Positions 1-10,556 of a stretch of DNA of 64,000 nt are shown here, one piece after another (position 1 is the first letter of the stretch; the number at the start of each line of letters is the position of its first letter). This DNA is from Boesenbergia rotunda (taxonomy: Eukaryota; Streptophyta; Magnoliopsida; Zingiberales; Zingiberaceae): the NCBI GenBank assembly GCA_024364735.1, contig JAGFNQ010004018.1:144200-208199 (forward strand). The letters are read 5' to 3'. The notes under the pieces were generated by a model. It had not been told where the DNA came from and searched no databases. It saw nothing but the letters and a program-made list of their open reading frames with translations. A program made the translations under genes and the position numbers.

Positions 1-1707
1 TGGTGCTCCTTCTTGGGGCTGGTTGGCGCACGGCAAGAAGGGGAGAAGAGAAGGAGAGAAAGAGAGGGAGAGAGCCTATGCCTTCATCTCTATGATTATC
101 ACCCAAGCCTTGCCTTGGGTCCTTTATATAGTGGCCTCTCAACCATCAAGCCTCTCAAATATGGAATAACTTATTCCATCATGCCAAGTTTGATTTTATA
201 TCATGGTTAAAATCATATTTTAATTCATGATAAAAATCAATCAAGTCTCTTCTCTCTATGGAATAAATTTCCTTATCATGGTAAATCAATCCATGATTGA
301 TTTTATAAAATAAACCAATCCATGGTTCATTTTAATTTCCATGAAAAATAAACCAAACCTTGGTTTATTATATAAAAATTTATATCATCCATAATTTTAT
401 AAAACAAACCACACTTGGTTTATTTTATAAATTGAACCAAAAACTTGGTTCTCTCCCTTTGTTGTGGCCGGCCAAGCAAAGAGGATGGAGGCCCTCTTTG
501 GCCGGCCCATCCAAGCCAAGCCCCAATGAATTAAACTTATTTAATTCATCTATTAAGTCTTCAAAAGACTTAGCCATTTTACGCTTCCGATGCGTCTCTG
601 AAAAATTCAGATTCGACTTATCGTTTGGCTCAACCAAACCTAATCTCTCTTGATTGGAAAAAATTTTCGTTTTAAATCCCTCGGATTACTCGTAGTGCGT
701 GTGACTAAATAGGCTTTCGATTTATGTTGGCCGTCTATAATTAATCAATTATAGAACGATCATGAGTGGCACCTAGTAGTACATCATGATCCCCAATTAA
801 TCGAAAGATCAACGGTTGACCTCAGAAACAATTCTGAAACCCTTCAGCAGCTATAATGAATCGTGCCCCATTCCCTTCACCATCTTATACCCACTTGGTT
901 CAGGACATGGTCTATGTGTGTCAGTCCCCACTAGGCTGACTACGTCACACCTAGCCCAAGTAACGTTTTCTCGTCCTACGGATTCTAATTACTCTCATGT
1001 ATTTAAGAGATTCATACTCTGAACATGTCATGCTCTGGCCAGAGGCTTCGAGTAACAATCCGACGATAGGCCTCGGGTATACATCTCCTCGCAAGGAGTG
1101 GTGAATCCTTTGTAGGCTGTTCAAACATCTTCGGGCACTTCGGCTTATACCCAATCATCCTGGGTCCACACCTCCTTGGAGATGCTTGCTTAAGATGTCA
1201 AAGTATAAGTCTCCATGACCAAGATGACTTGAACACCGCAAGTCAAAGGAACATCGCACTTAAGCTGCAGTAAGAACTTCACTGACATATCTATATGTAG
1301 ACTACCATATGAAGTTTTACAGCCAGTCACTCCAATGAACTAGTTCCCTTAACTAGCATTCATGTTTATCTCCGGACATCTCAATGTCACCAGCCAGTGA
1401 GAATCAGCTGATTAGAGAATAACCCATGCTAGTCTCAACAGAATTGATAGTGTCCGTATTTATCAATTCATCGACTAGGGACAATTTCAATACTTCACAA
1501 TTGCATATGTAGAGTTAATCACTAGTTGGGAATTCATCACAAATTCTCTCATGCTGTGAATTGTATTACGGATATTCAGTATATGAGTTTAAGATCTCAA
1601 TCAAATACACAAACATATATACTCAAATAGTGAATATTCATTTATTAAAATAAATGATTACAATCATAAGGCGATTGCCTTAGGACACTTCTCTCATATC
1701 ACTAACA
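1..1707 (-). repeat. 3' LTR of Copia-A1 (truncated by window start)
   Basis: This aligns with 7766-9465 and ends in the same ...CACTAACA terminus, which on the minus strand is a TGTTAG start. About 396 bases of the LTR lie outside the window. A TATA-like box sits on the minus strand at 122-132. A GGCCGGCC inverted repeat lies at 466-507 and could fold. Small ORFs across this stretch are LTR shadows and not genes. Confidence 0.93.
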
Positions 1708-1716
1708 AACTCCCAC
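1708..1716 (-). other. Polypurine tract of Copia-A1
   Basis: On the minus strand GTGGGAGTT directly precedes the TGTTAG start of the 3' LTR. The same tract is found before the A-family LTR at 30395-30403. It would prime plus-strand cDNA. Confidence 0.8.
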
Positions 1717-1721
1717 TTGGC

Positions 1722-2431
1722 CTAATGCTAATCGCTACGGTACCCAATACCATAGGCTCTAACATGACTCTCAAACTTGCTTTGAGGCAAGGCCTTAGTT
1801 AAAGGATCCGCTAAAATTCCTTTCAGTGGGAATTTTCTCAATTTGTATATCATTCCTACTTATAATCTCTCTGATCAGATGATAGCGGCGAAGCACATGT
1901 TTGGATCGCTGATGAGACCTTGGTTCCTTCGCTTGTGCAATAGCTCCATTGTTGTCGCAGTAAACCAGTATTGCTTCATCAATGGTTGGAACCACACCAA
2001 GTTCGGAGACAAACTTCTTGATCCAGACTGCTTCCTTTGTTGCTTCCAAAGCTGTAATATATTCCGCTTTCGTGGTAGAATCCGATACGGTGTCTTGCTT
2101 GGAACTCTTCCAACTTATTGCACCCTCCATTCAAAATAAATACGTATCCGGACTGAGATTTGGAGTCATTCTTATCTGTCTGGAAATTGGCATCTGTACA
2201 CCCAAGTATTACCATATCACCTTCTCCATATATTAGGAACACATCCTTAGTGTTTCTTAAGTACTTGAGGATTGTTTTGACAGCCACCCAATGGTCCATT
2301 CCTGGATCACACTGGTATCTGCTTGTGATGGTCAGAGCATATGATACATCGGGCCTAGTACATAACATAGCATACATGATAGATCCTATCGCGGATGCAT
2401 AAGGAATCTTACTCCATGCAAATCCTCTCAT
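1722..2431 (-). pseudogene. Copia-A1 RNase H and end of RT (broken)
   Basis: This is the C-terminal end of the copia polyprotein, the RNase H that removes the RNA strand during cDNA synthesis. The first part (2431-1979) carries the RT tail with YASAIGSIMYAMLCTRPDVS, and a second frame (2130-1795) carries the RNase H motif TKAEYITALEATKEAVWIKK and a region ending in KHVLRRYHLIREIIS. The pieces lie in different frames, with a frameshift around 2000-2130 and another near 1795 that destroys the C-terminus. The stop expected from the sister copy at 30387-30389 corresponds to 1722-1724. It sits directly upstream of the PPT, as usual for copia. Confidence 0.88.
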
Positions 2432-3230
2432 CTTCTGTGCGCGGACACAGACTTCAAAAGGTTGATCCCATGCCTGATGGAAAGGTAAACTTTCTTGGAT
2501 TCCGACATGCTAAACCTTTCTAGCACTTGGTCTATATATGTAGACTGCGAAAGACCAAGCAACCATTTTGATCTATCTCTATAGATTCTAATCCCAAGGA
2601 TATAGGTTGCTTCTCCCAGGTCTTTCATGGAGAAAGTTTTGGATAACCAAATTTTAATTGACTGTAAGACTGATATATCGTTTCCTATAAGTAATATGTC
2701 ATCGACATATAACACTAGGAATACGACTGCACTCCTTCTAACCTTCTTGTACACACAAGGTTCGTCAGGATTTTGTGAGAAATCAAACTCTTTGATTGTC
2801 TCATCAAAACGGATGTTCCAGCTCCTGGATACTTGCTTTAGTCCATATATGGATCGTCGAAGGTTGCATACTTTGGTTTTATTAACCGATGTGAAACCTT
2901 CAGGTTGTATCATGTATATATCCTCAAGCAGGTTTCCATTAAAGAAAGTTGTTTTTCACATCCATTTGCCATATCTCATAATCATAATGAGCTGCTATGG
3001 CCAGGAGCATCCGAATGGATTTAAGCATAGCTACTGGCGAATAGGTTTCATCATAATCAATTCTTTATTTCTGACGATTTCCTTTTGCCACTAATCTAGC
3101 CTTAAAGGTAACAACATTACCTTCCATGTCGGTTTTCTTCTTGAAAACCCACTTGCACCCTATGGGCTTAATCCCTTCAGGTGGGTTAACAAAGTCCCAT
3201 ACTTGATTTTTGTACATGGAATCCATTTCC
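2428..3230 (-). pseudogene. Copia-A1 reverse transcriptase (broken)
   Basis: The clear part (2913-2428) carries RT motifs in order: RRSIYGLKQVSRSWNIRFDE, then the catalytic VLYVDDILLIGND, then KTFSMKDLGEATYILGIRIY. Upstream, 2914-3230 still matches the RT N-terminus of the sister copy at 38952-39240, but across stops and frame changes. The YVDD aspartates are intact, yet the gene cannot give a full polymerase. It follows the integrase part (3235-4533) on the same strand. Confidence 0.88.
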
Positions 3231-3234
3231 GACT

Positions 3235-3645
3235 TCATGGTTTCAAGCCATTTATCCCTTTCTGAATTTTGCAGAACATCTTCATAACTGATAGGTTCGT
3301 CATCGTTAATGAGTAACTTATGAGAAATCGGTATCTCTCTGGAATATTGCGTGTCCTATCAGACCTAAGAAGAAGTGGTGTTGTTTTAGGTTCAACTGAT
3401 AGCTCATCATTATGAGTTATTGGTTGTGGGTCTAGACTAGGTGTCTCAGTAATGTCTATTGGAGTTTCTTGAACTTCTTCAAGTTCAATGCTACTCCCAC
3501 TGTTTTTTTGTAAAAGAAATTCTTTTTCTAGAAATACAGCATGCCTTGAAACAAACACCTTTTGTCCTAAGGGATGATAGAATTGGTAACCTTTCGTTTC
3601 CTTAGGGTATCCAATAAATAGACATTTATCAGACTTAGAATCCAA
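3235..3645 (-). pseudogene. Copia-A1 integrase C-terminus and linker to RT
   Basis: A 136-codon open stretch begins with KSDKCLFIGYPKETKGYQFY, a typical copia integrase C-terminal motif, and runs through an acidic, proline-rich linker (EETPIDITETP-like) toward the RT. It is separated from the integrase core by a short broken segment at 3646-3804. No catalytic residues lie here. The same region is unbroken in the plus-strand sister copy (within 37549-38967). Confidence 0.85.
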
Positions 3646-3804
3646 TTTGTCTGATATAGTTCGCTTTACATAAGCAGGACAACCTCATATCTTTAAGTGA
3701 GATAAATGAGGTTTCTTACTATTCCACGTCTCATATGGAGTAGTAGAGACTACCTTGGTCGGGACTCTATTTAGTAAGTAAACAGCTGTCTTAAGCGCAT
3801 AGCC

Positions 3805-4533
3805 CTAAAAGGATTTTGGAAGAATTTCATGATTCATCATAGATCTAACCATGTCCATCAAGGTTCGGTTACGCCTCTCAGATACACCATTATGCTGTGG
3901 TGTATATGGCGGAGTCCATTGAGACAATATCCCATTGTCCCTAAGATAATCTTGAAACTCTTGACTTAAGTATTCACCACCCCGATCGGATAGAAGTATC
4001 TTAATACTTTTGCCAAGCTGTTTCTCTACTTCACTTCTGAACTCTTTGAATTTCTCAAAAGCTTCAGATTTGTGTTTCATTAAGAACACATACCCGAATC
4101 GTGAGTGATCATCGATAAAGGTAATGAAGTAGCTATAGCCTCCTTGTGCAAGAGTTGACATTGGTCCACATACATCAGTATGTATTAGACCAAGCAATTC
4201 TCCCACTGGTTTACCTTTTCCGGAAAAGGGTAATTTGGTCATCTTGCCTTTTAAGCATGATTCGCATGTATCAAATGAACCGGGTTCAAATGATTCCAGA
4301 ATTCCACATCGGTGTAATTTGGTCATGCGTTTCTTACTTACATGGCCAAGACAACAATGCCACATATAGGAGTCTATTTGATTATCTATTCGAGCACGTT
4401 TGTTACTAACTTCGATATTGAAAACGTCACCGGATAAATCTAACATGTAGATACCATTGCATAAAGTTCCGGTCCCATAAAGAACACCATTTAAAGTTAT
4501 GTAACAGCAATTGTTACTAAAGTTAAATGACAA
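3805..4533 (-). pseudogene. Copia-A1 GAG-pre-integrase and integrase core
   Basis: A 242-codon open stretch starts near the end of the protease-integrase linker. It carries the zinc-binding GAG-pre-integrase motif (HCCLGHVSKKRMTKLHRCGI, then CESCLKGKM) and the integrase catalytic core. Core motifs are IHTDVCGPM (first Asp), LLSDRGGEYL (second Asp) and HNGVSERRNRTLMD (Glu). The catalytic triad is therefore visible. The frame ends at 3805 after PKSF, with the rest of the domain broken. The ATG at 4533 is internal to the polyprotein and not a true start. Confidence 0.9.
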
Positions 4534-4723
4534 CCCTTTTCATTCAAGCATGAAATAGATACAATGTTCTTTATTAACGAAGGAACAAAATAACAATTAT
4601 CCAATTCTAAGACAAGTCCAGTAGGGAGCTTTAGCAAATATGTTTCGATGGCAACAACAGCAATCTTTGCTCCATTTCCAACTCACAAATTCGCTTCTCC
4701 CTTGACGAGTCTTCTTCTATTCC
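4534..4723 (-). pseudogene. Copia-A1 protease to integrase spacer (decayed)
   Basis: This short segment between the protease motif at the end of the gag frame and the integrase frame matches 37440-37650 of the sister copy. Stops and frameshifts interrupt the remainder of the aspartic protease, so no functional protease can be read. Confidence 0.7.
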
Positions 4724-5629
4724 TTAGCCCTGTATGTCATTACATATATGTGAGCTACACCCAGTATCAAGTACCCAGGTGTCCGAGAAAATAGAGTGAC
4801 ATTCAATAACGAAGATACCTGAAGAGGATGGGGCATCGGATGCATTCTTCTTCAAGGACTCAAGATAACCCTTGCAGTTTCTTCGCCAGTGGCCCTCCTT
4901 GCCACAGTGATGGCAAGTGCATTTTAGTGCCTTTTCAATCTTTTTGGCCTTTTTCTTCCTTCCCTTATTTTGTTCTTTGGGCTTCCTCTTAGAGCCTTTC
5001 TTTGAGGAACCAACTAACAGTACCGTCTTCTGATCCTGCTTTACAGAAGGCTCTACAGTCTTCAGTAGGTTAAGCAACTCAGGAATGGTAGTCTCCAGTT
5101 TGTTCATCCGATAGTTCATCACAAACTGTGAGTAACTCTTGGGCAAACAATGCAGAATTAAGTCAATACTTAGTTCGTGATCCATTGCAAATCCGAGTGT
5201 GCCTAGTCGCTTAATGTACCCCAACATCTTCAACACAAACTGTGAAACAGAAGTGCCTTCCTGCATCTTAGAGGTGAAGAGGAGTCTGGAGACCTCAAAC
5301 CTTTCGGATCTCGCCTGCTCGTCAAACCGCTCATGAAGATGGAAGATGATGGTATGAGCATCCATATGCTCGTGCTGCTTTTGCAGCTCAGGTACCATAG
5401 CGGCCAGCATGATGCAACTCACAAGTTCAGAATCGGCCACATGTTTCTGATAGGCCACTAACTGGTCTGGAGTTGCATCTTCAGGAAGATGGTTGGGAAG
5501 TTGTTCTTCAAGGACATAAGCAAGTTTTTCTGCCTTGAGGACTATCCTCAGGTTTCGAAGCCAGTCCATGAAGTTTGGCCCGGCCAGCTTATTGGTGTCC
5601 AAAATGGCACGCAAATTCAGAGAAGACAT
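4724..5629 (-). CDS. gag: Copia-A1 gag with start of protease (301 aa, truncated polyprotein)
   Basis: This is the capsid/nucleocapsid protein of a copia element, forming the cytoplasmic particle that holds the RNA. The start at 5629 (MSSLNLRAILDTNKL) is shared with the sister copy at 34415 and follows a long leader. Residues 1-200 form the UBN2-type gag domain, about 205-237 is Lys-rich, and the zinc knuckle CHHCGKEGHWRRNC is at 239-252 (CX2CX4HX4C). The aspartic protease motif VLDTGCSSHIC lies near 285-296. A stop at 4724-4726 cuts the frame just after it, so pol cannot be made as a fusion. This is the only long unbroken gene of the A1 copy. Confidence 0.9.
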   Translation of the reverse strand: MSSLNLRAILDTNKLAGPNFMDWLRNLRIVLKAEKLAYVLEEQLPNHLPEDATPDQLVAYQKHVADSELVSCIMLAAMVPELQKQHEHMDAHTIIFHLHERFDEQARSERFEVSRLLFTSKMQEGTSVSQFVLKMLGYIKRLGTLGFAMDHELSIDLILHCLPKSYSQFVMNYRMNKLETTIPELLNLLKTVEPSVKQDQKTVLLVGSSKKGSKRKPKEQNKGRKKKAKKIEKALKCTCHHCGKEGHWRRNCKGYLESLKKNASDAPSSSGIFVIECHSIFSDTWVLDTGCSSHICNDIQG

Positions 5630-7356
5630 GATCAGGTGATTATCCTAGAAATACAAATTGAAGTTATGTGATGAGAATGATAAAGAATGCATCAATATAC
5701 ATTAATTAAATCCTATTTCTTTTTCAAATTGAATAACCCTTTTTATCAATTCAGGAGATCGTAGGAACATCTCCAAATATGTTGATATCTAACCATATAT
5801 AAGAACAACCATGGCTAGAGTCCATCAAGTTATTCTTAGCTATGAAGGTAGGTAATTATACCGATTACATATTATACATATGTAACTATCACATTATGCT
5901 ATCAACTAATTGAATATTTGCATAAATCATTGGGTTGTTAACTCATTAACAAGTATGCAACAATATACATAGCACCCAACTGCACCTCTCTTTACATCGA
6001 CCTTGGCTATGGCACAACAAATCGATGCTCCAAGCTTAAGGCTGACCCATTAATCAAGAAATAGTTTTTATATGGTTGGAGCTCATTCAACCGTTTAGTA
6101 AGGCTTGGATGTGTCCAACAACTAAAACTAAGGATTGACCTCTGACTCCAACTATATTAATCATAAACTAATTCCATGGTTTGAACATGTTGAGGTTCAA
6201 GCCGGGCATGGATGTGTCCATCAACCCAAACGAGAAACAAAACTCCGGTTCTAACCATTTTAATGGAAGGTGTTGGCCTTAATATTTTGTAAGGGGTTTT
6301 GGGTCTCATCCTTTTCTTTTATGCACACTCATGACATATAATTATGACATGTTCTAACGATTTCCTTAATAAAGTATGTATGTGACTTAATTTATCAAGT
6401 CTCATTAATTGAATTAGGAACAGGATTTCCTAATTCTAATTTCATACTTTATTCAAGGAATTGTTTTGGGAAACAATTTCCTGAATTATCATAATCAATT
6501 TCGGAAATAATATGTTTAAGACTTTGATTTCTCTAAATCAAATCTTATTAAATTAAGAGACAGATTCTCTTAATTCAACCACATATTATTTTTATGAAAA
6601 TCTTATTTAAGGAAATATACTCTATAAGAAACAATTTTCCTAATTAATTTTGGAGACAATGATATGTAAGAGCATCACCTCATAAATCAAATAAGGAAAT
6701 TCTCGTTTGAGAATCACCTCAAAAATTTTCAAGATTTGGTCACATATTTTATTTAGGAAAATTAATATCAATTACTTAATTTGGACGGCTCCCCGAGGCT
6801 CAATCCAAATTAAACATTTGATAGCTTAAATTCAATTTAGGAAATTTAATTATAACAACTAACTTTAAATTGGACGACTCCCCGAGGCTCAATCCAAAAT
6901 AAAGAATTTTGTAAATAATTTAATTTCCAATTATAAATTTAAATGCCAATTAACATTCCCATAATTTATCTAGACTTTTTTGAAAGAAAGTACCCAAAAT
7001 TGCGAGCTTTCCACAAATGTAAAGTTTCCAAAAATAAAAGGTTTTCAGAATAATTGTAAGTTTCTTGTACAAAGAAAACTTACGTTTTTCCAAAATTGAA
7101 AAATTTCTGAAATAGGAAATTTCCAAAATTAGAAAGTTTCCAAAAATGGAATGTTTTCACAATTATCATAAAATTTCAGAAACAAAGATATTTCAAAAGT
7201 TTGCGAAATTTCATGAGGATTTCCAAATTTTGAAATTCCTAAATAAAAAATTTACCATAATTGGAAAGTTTTCATAATTGAAAATTTTTCCAAAATTGAG
7301 ATCATGATAAAGCTTTCCGCAAAATAATTATATGATTATGTCAAACACAAACCTCG
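5630..7356 (-). other. Leader (5' UTR) of Copia-A1
   Basis: A 1.7-kb AT-rich stretch between PBS and gag with no credible gene. It matches 32722-34414 of the plus-strand copy. Two copies of a GC-rich motif (GGCTCCCCGAGGCTC-like, at about 6784-6811 and 6870-6897) stand out in the AT-rich background. The part nearest the PBS (6960-7330) is full of TTTCCAAAATT-type low-complexity runs. Confidence 0.8.
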
Positions 7357-7368
7357 GCTCTGATACCA
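7357..7368 (-). other. Primer binding site of Copia-A1
   Basis: The plus strand reads GCTCTGATACCA, so the element reads TGGTATCAGAGC. This complements the 3' end of plant initiator tRNA-Met. It lies one base from the LTR end at 7370. Confidence 0.92.
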
Positions 7369-7369
7369 C

Positions 7370-9465
7370 TGTTGGGACCGGGTGCATGTTGACATGGATG
7401 TAGGTTCGTAATTTTAAAATTAATTATGTGTAGCGGAAGGTTTAGCATAAATAATTTCTCTAATTATTTAACCACTCATCTAAGCATGCAATTTTATCTT
7501 GTATAGACATGATCATATATTTAAAATTTTGCAGAAACATAAACTAATTTACATATTACCTCACGTAACTCGAAGGAAGGGACGCGATCCAACCGTAAGC
7601 GTCCCTTGGAAGCTCCGCCTCTATTCGCGTCCACGCCGAGTATCTTCGGGATGACTTCGTAAAGCCACGAGTTTCGTGTTCTCGAGAACTACTAGATTCT
7701 CCGAGAAAGCGACGAGAAAAACCAAGAGAGAAGTTGGAAGACTAACCACAAAAAGGACGGCCGGTTGGTGCTCCTTCTTGGGGCTAGTTGGCTCACGGCA
7801 AGAAGGGGAGAAGAGAAGGAGAGAAAGAGAGGGAGAGAGCCTATGCCTTCATCTCTATGATTATTACCCAAGCCTTGCCTTGGCTCCTTTATATAGTGGC
7901 CTCTCAACCATCAAGACTCTCAAATATGGAATAACTTATTCCATCATGCCAAGTTTGATTTTATATCATGGTTAAAATCATATTTTAATTCATGATAAAA
8001 AATCAATCAAGTCTCTTCTCTCCTATGGAATAAATTTCCTTATCATGGTAAATCAATCCATGATTGATTTTATAAAATAAACTAATCCATGGTTCATTAT
8101 AATTTTCATGAAAAATAAACCAAACCTTGGTTTATTATATAAAAATTTATATCATCCATAATTTTATAAAACAAACCACACTTGGTTTATTTTATAAATT
8201 TAACCAAAAACTTGGTTCTCTCCCTTTGTTGTGGCCGGCCAAGCAAAGAGGATGGAGGCCCACATTGGCCGGCCCATCTAAGCCAAGCCCCAATGAATTA
8301 AACTTATTTAATTCATCTACTAAGTCTTCAAAAGACTTAGCCATTTTACGCTTCCGATGCGTCTCTGAAAAATTCAGATTTGACTTATTGTTTGGCTCAA
8401 CCAAACTTAATCTCTCTTGAATGGAAAAACCAAAATCCCTCGGATTACTCGTAGTGCGTGTGACTAAATAGGCTTTCGATTTATGTTGGCCATCTATAAT
8501 TAATCAATTATAGAATGATCATGAGTGACACCTAGTAGTACATCATGATCCCCAATTAATCAAAAGATCAACGGTTGACCTCAGAAACAATTCTGAAACC
8601 CTTTAGCAGCTATAATGAATCGTGCCCCATTCCCTTCACCATCTTATACCCACTTGGTTCAGGACATGGTCTTTGTGTGTCAGCCCCCACTAGGCTGACT
8701 ACGTCACACCTAGCCCAAGTAACATTTTCTCGTCCTACGGATTCTAATTACTCTCATGTATTTAAGAGATTCATACTCTGAACATGTCATGCTCTGGCCA
8801 GAGGCTTCGAGTAACAATCCGATGATAGGCCTCGGGTATACATCTCCTCGCAAGGAGTGGTGAATCCTTTGTAGGTTGTTCAAACATCTTCGGGCACTTC
8901 GGCTTATACCCAATCATCCTGGGTCCACACCTCCTTGGAGACGCTTGCTTAAGATGTCAAAGTATAAGTCTCCATAACCAAGATGACTTGAACACCGCAA
9001 GTCAAAGGAACATCGCACTTAAGCTCAGTAAGAACTTCACTGACATATCTATATGTAGACTACCATATGAAGTTTTACAGCCAGTCACTCCAATGAACTA
9101 GTTCCCTTAACTAGCATTCATGTTTATCTCCGGACATCTCAATGTCACCAGCCAGTGAGAATCAGCTGATTAGAGAGTAACCCATGCTAGTCTCAACAGA
9201 ATTGATAGTGTCCGTATTTATCAATTCATCGATTGGGGACAATTTTAATATTTCACAATTGCACATGTAGAGATAATCACTAGTTGAGAATTCATCACAA
9301 ATTCACTCATGCTGTGAATTGTATTACGGGCATTCAGTAAATGAGTTTAAGATCTCAATCAAATACACATACATGTATACTCAAATAGTGAATATTCATT
9401 TATTAAAATAAATGATTACAATCATAAGGCGATTGGCTTAGGACACTTCTCTCATATCACTAACA
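7370..9465 (-). repeat. 5' LTR of Copia-A1 (2096 bp)
   Basis: Bounded on the plus strand by TGTTGGGACC and ...CACTAACA, giving TG...CA ends on the element strand. It matches 1-1707 over the shared part. A TATA-like box lies on the minus strand at 7886-7896, with purine/pyrimidine-rich sequence around 7800-7850. The last bases are followed by CCCGA, the only candidate target-duplication half in view. Confidence 0.93.
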
Positions 9466-10147
9466 CCCGAGACCTCCGGGGCGCCTAGCCCAGTGTGGTT
9501 TCGATGTGGTTCTTGCGTCGTTGCTATTTTGGCTTTGACCTTGGGTGCCCGGGACCTCTCGAGCGCCTAGCCCAGCTGCCTGCCCCTTTCCTTTAAGGCA
9601 TTTTGAGCTGCAGAAACACACTCCTTCGGTCCCTGCAACCAAGGTTAGTTCCAAAACAAACAAAGCAAGAATATTAGTCAATATTTACAGTCATAGCTGT
9701 CTTGGTTCTGACTTCGGGTCTCCTAAATGGAACCCTAGTTCGAACCGACGCCTACTGTTCCCTCGATGGGGAACGCGTCCTCACCTACTCCTCTCAGGAG
9801 AGTTTACCTTTTGCCAACCGGCTCCTTCGGTTGGACTTTTGCCCAATCCCTCTGACCAGGTCTTCATGCCCAAGTTACGACCAGGTCTTCGGTGCCCAGC
9901 CCCTTGCCAGGACTTCTAGCCCTGTCCTCGACTAGGACTTCTTTGCCCAACTTCCGGTCAGGTCTTCTTGCCCATTCCTTGACCATGACTTCTTTGCCCA
10001 GCCCTTTGCTAGGACTTCTTGCCTAGTGCACCTAGGACATCTTCCTGCACACTCAGTGAACATGTTAGACAACAATAGCATCTTAACTTCTGAACCCTTT
10101 GACATTATCAAAACCCAGGTTTGACTTAGGTGTTACTTGCACCAACA
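9466..10147 (-). repeat. B-family LTR fragment, inverted
   Basis: The reverse complement of this stretch follows the start of the LTR at 27543, from the TGTTGGTGCA terminus at 10147 down to the GGCGCC-rich part at 9466. It carries the three-hairpin block (about 9757-9835). The copy stops where the Copia-A1 LTR begins, consistent with truncation by that insertion. The rest of the LTR, including its TATA box, is missing. Confidence 0.82.
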
Positions 10148-10542
10148 GACTTCGTGCCCAAACCCTAGGTCCTGGACATAGGTGCCCAACACTCGGCCAG
10201 GACTCCGTGCCCAATTCCTCGAACCAGGTCTTTGTGCCTGACTTCACTTATCAGGACCTTTGGCCAGCTTCACTCACCAGGACTTAGTGCCCAGCTTCAC
10301 TCACCAGGTCTTAGTGCACAACTTCACTCACCAGGTCTTAGTGCCCAACTTCACTCACCATGTCTTAGTGCCCAATTCTTAGAACCAGGACTTAGTGCCT
10401 AGGTTAACTAGGACTTTTTTCTTCACTTTGTTACACCTTTCTTGACTAACCCTTCCCTAGTTCAATGTATCACTGACTTAAGTATATTGTCAAACATTGA
10501 AACATTTAGAGGAGGACATCACTAATGCAACTTGCACCAACA
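10148..10542 (-). repeat. Truncated 3' LTR of element C
   Basis: This matches 15748-16115, ending in the same GCACCAACA. The left end abuts the B-family LTR fragment at 10147 with no spacer, so the rest of this LTR has been lost. Confidence 0.82.
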
Positions 10543-10556
10543 ATCTCCCCCTTTTT
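10543..10556 (-). other. Polypurine tract of element C
   Basis: The minus strand reads AAAAAGGGGGAGAT directly before the LTR start TGTTGGTGCA. Similar tracts precede the LTRs at 26619, 49531 and (minus strand) 56222. Confidence 0.85.

Larger units (their letters stand above)
1..9465 (-). mobile_element. Copia-A1, Ty1-copia LTR retrotransposon (left end outside window)
   Basis: Reading on the minus strand, the order is 5' LTR (7370-9465), PBS (7357-7368), long leader, gag, integrase, RT, RNase H, PPT (1708-1716) and 3' LTR (1-1707, cut by the window edge). The two LTRs align along their whole visible length with scattered mismatches. The domain order integrase before RT is the copia order. 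A second copy of the family lies on the plus strand at 29874-40351. The bases right of the element (from 9466) belong to another LTR, so A1 probably inserted there. The left target duplication is out of view. All pol domains are broken, so the copy is dead. Confidence 0.93.

Noticed and set aside
816..1022. Recurring open frame (also 8575-8781, and on the minus strand near 30908-31294) resembling a conserved small protein
   Set aside because: It repeats only because it is in the LTR of Copia-A. It has no recognised motif and its length and frame are not kept across copies.
4146..4409. Plus-strand open frame of 87 codons inside Copia-A1 integrase
   Set aside because: It lies opposite a clear integrase reading with catalytic motifs, so it is a shadow frame.
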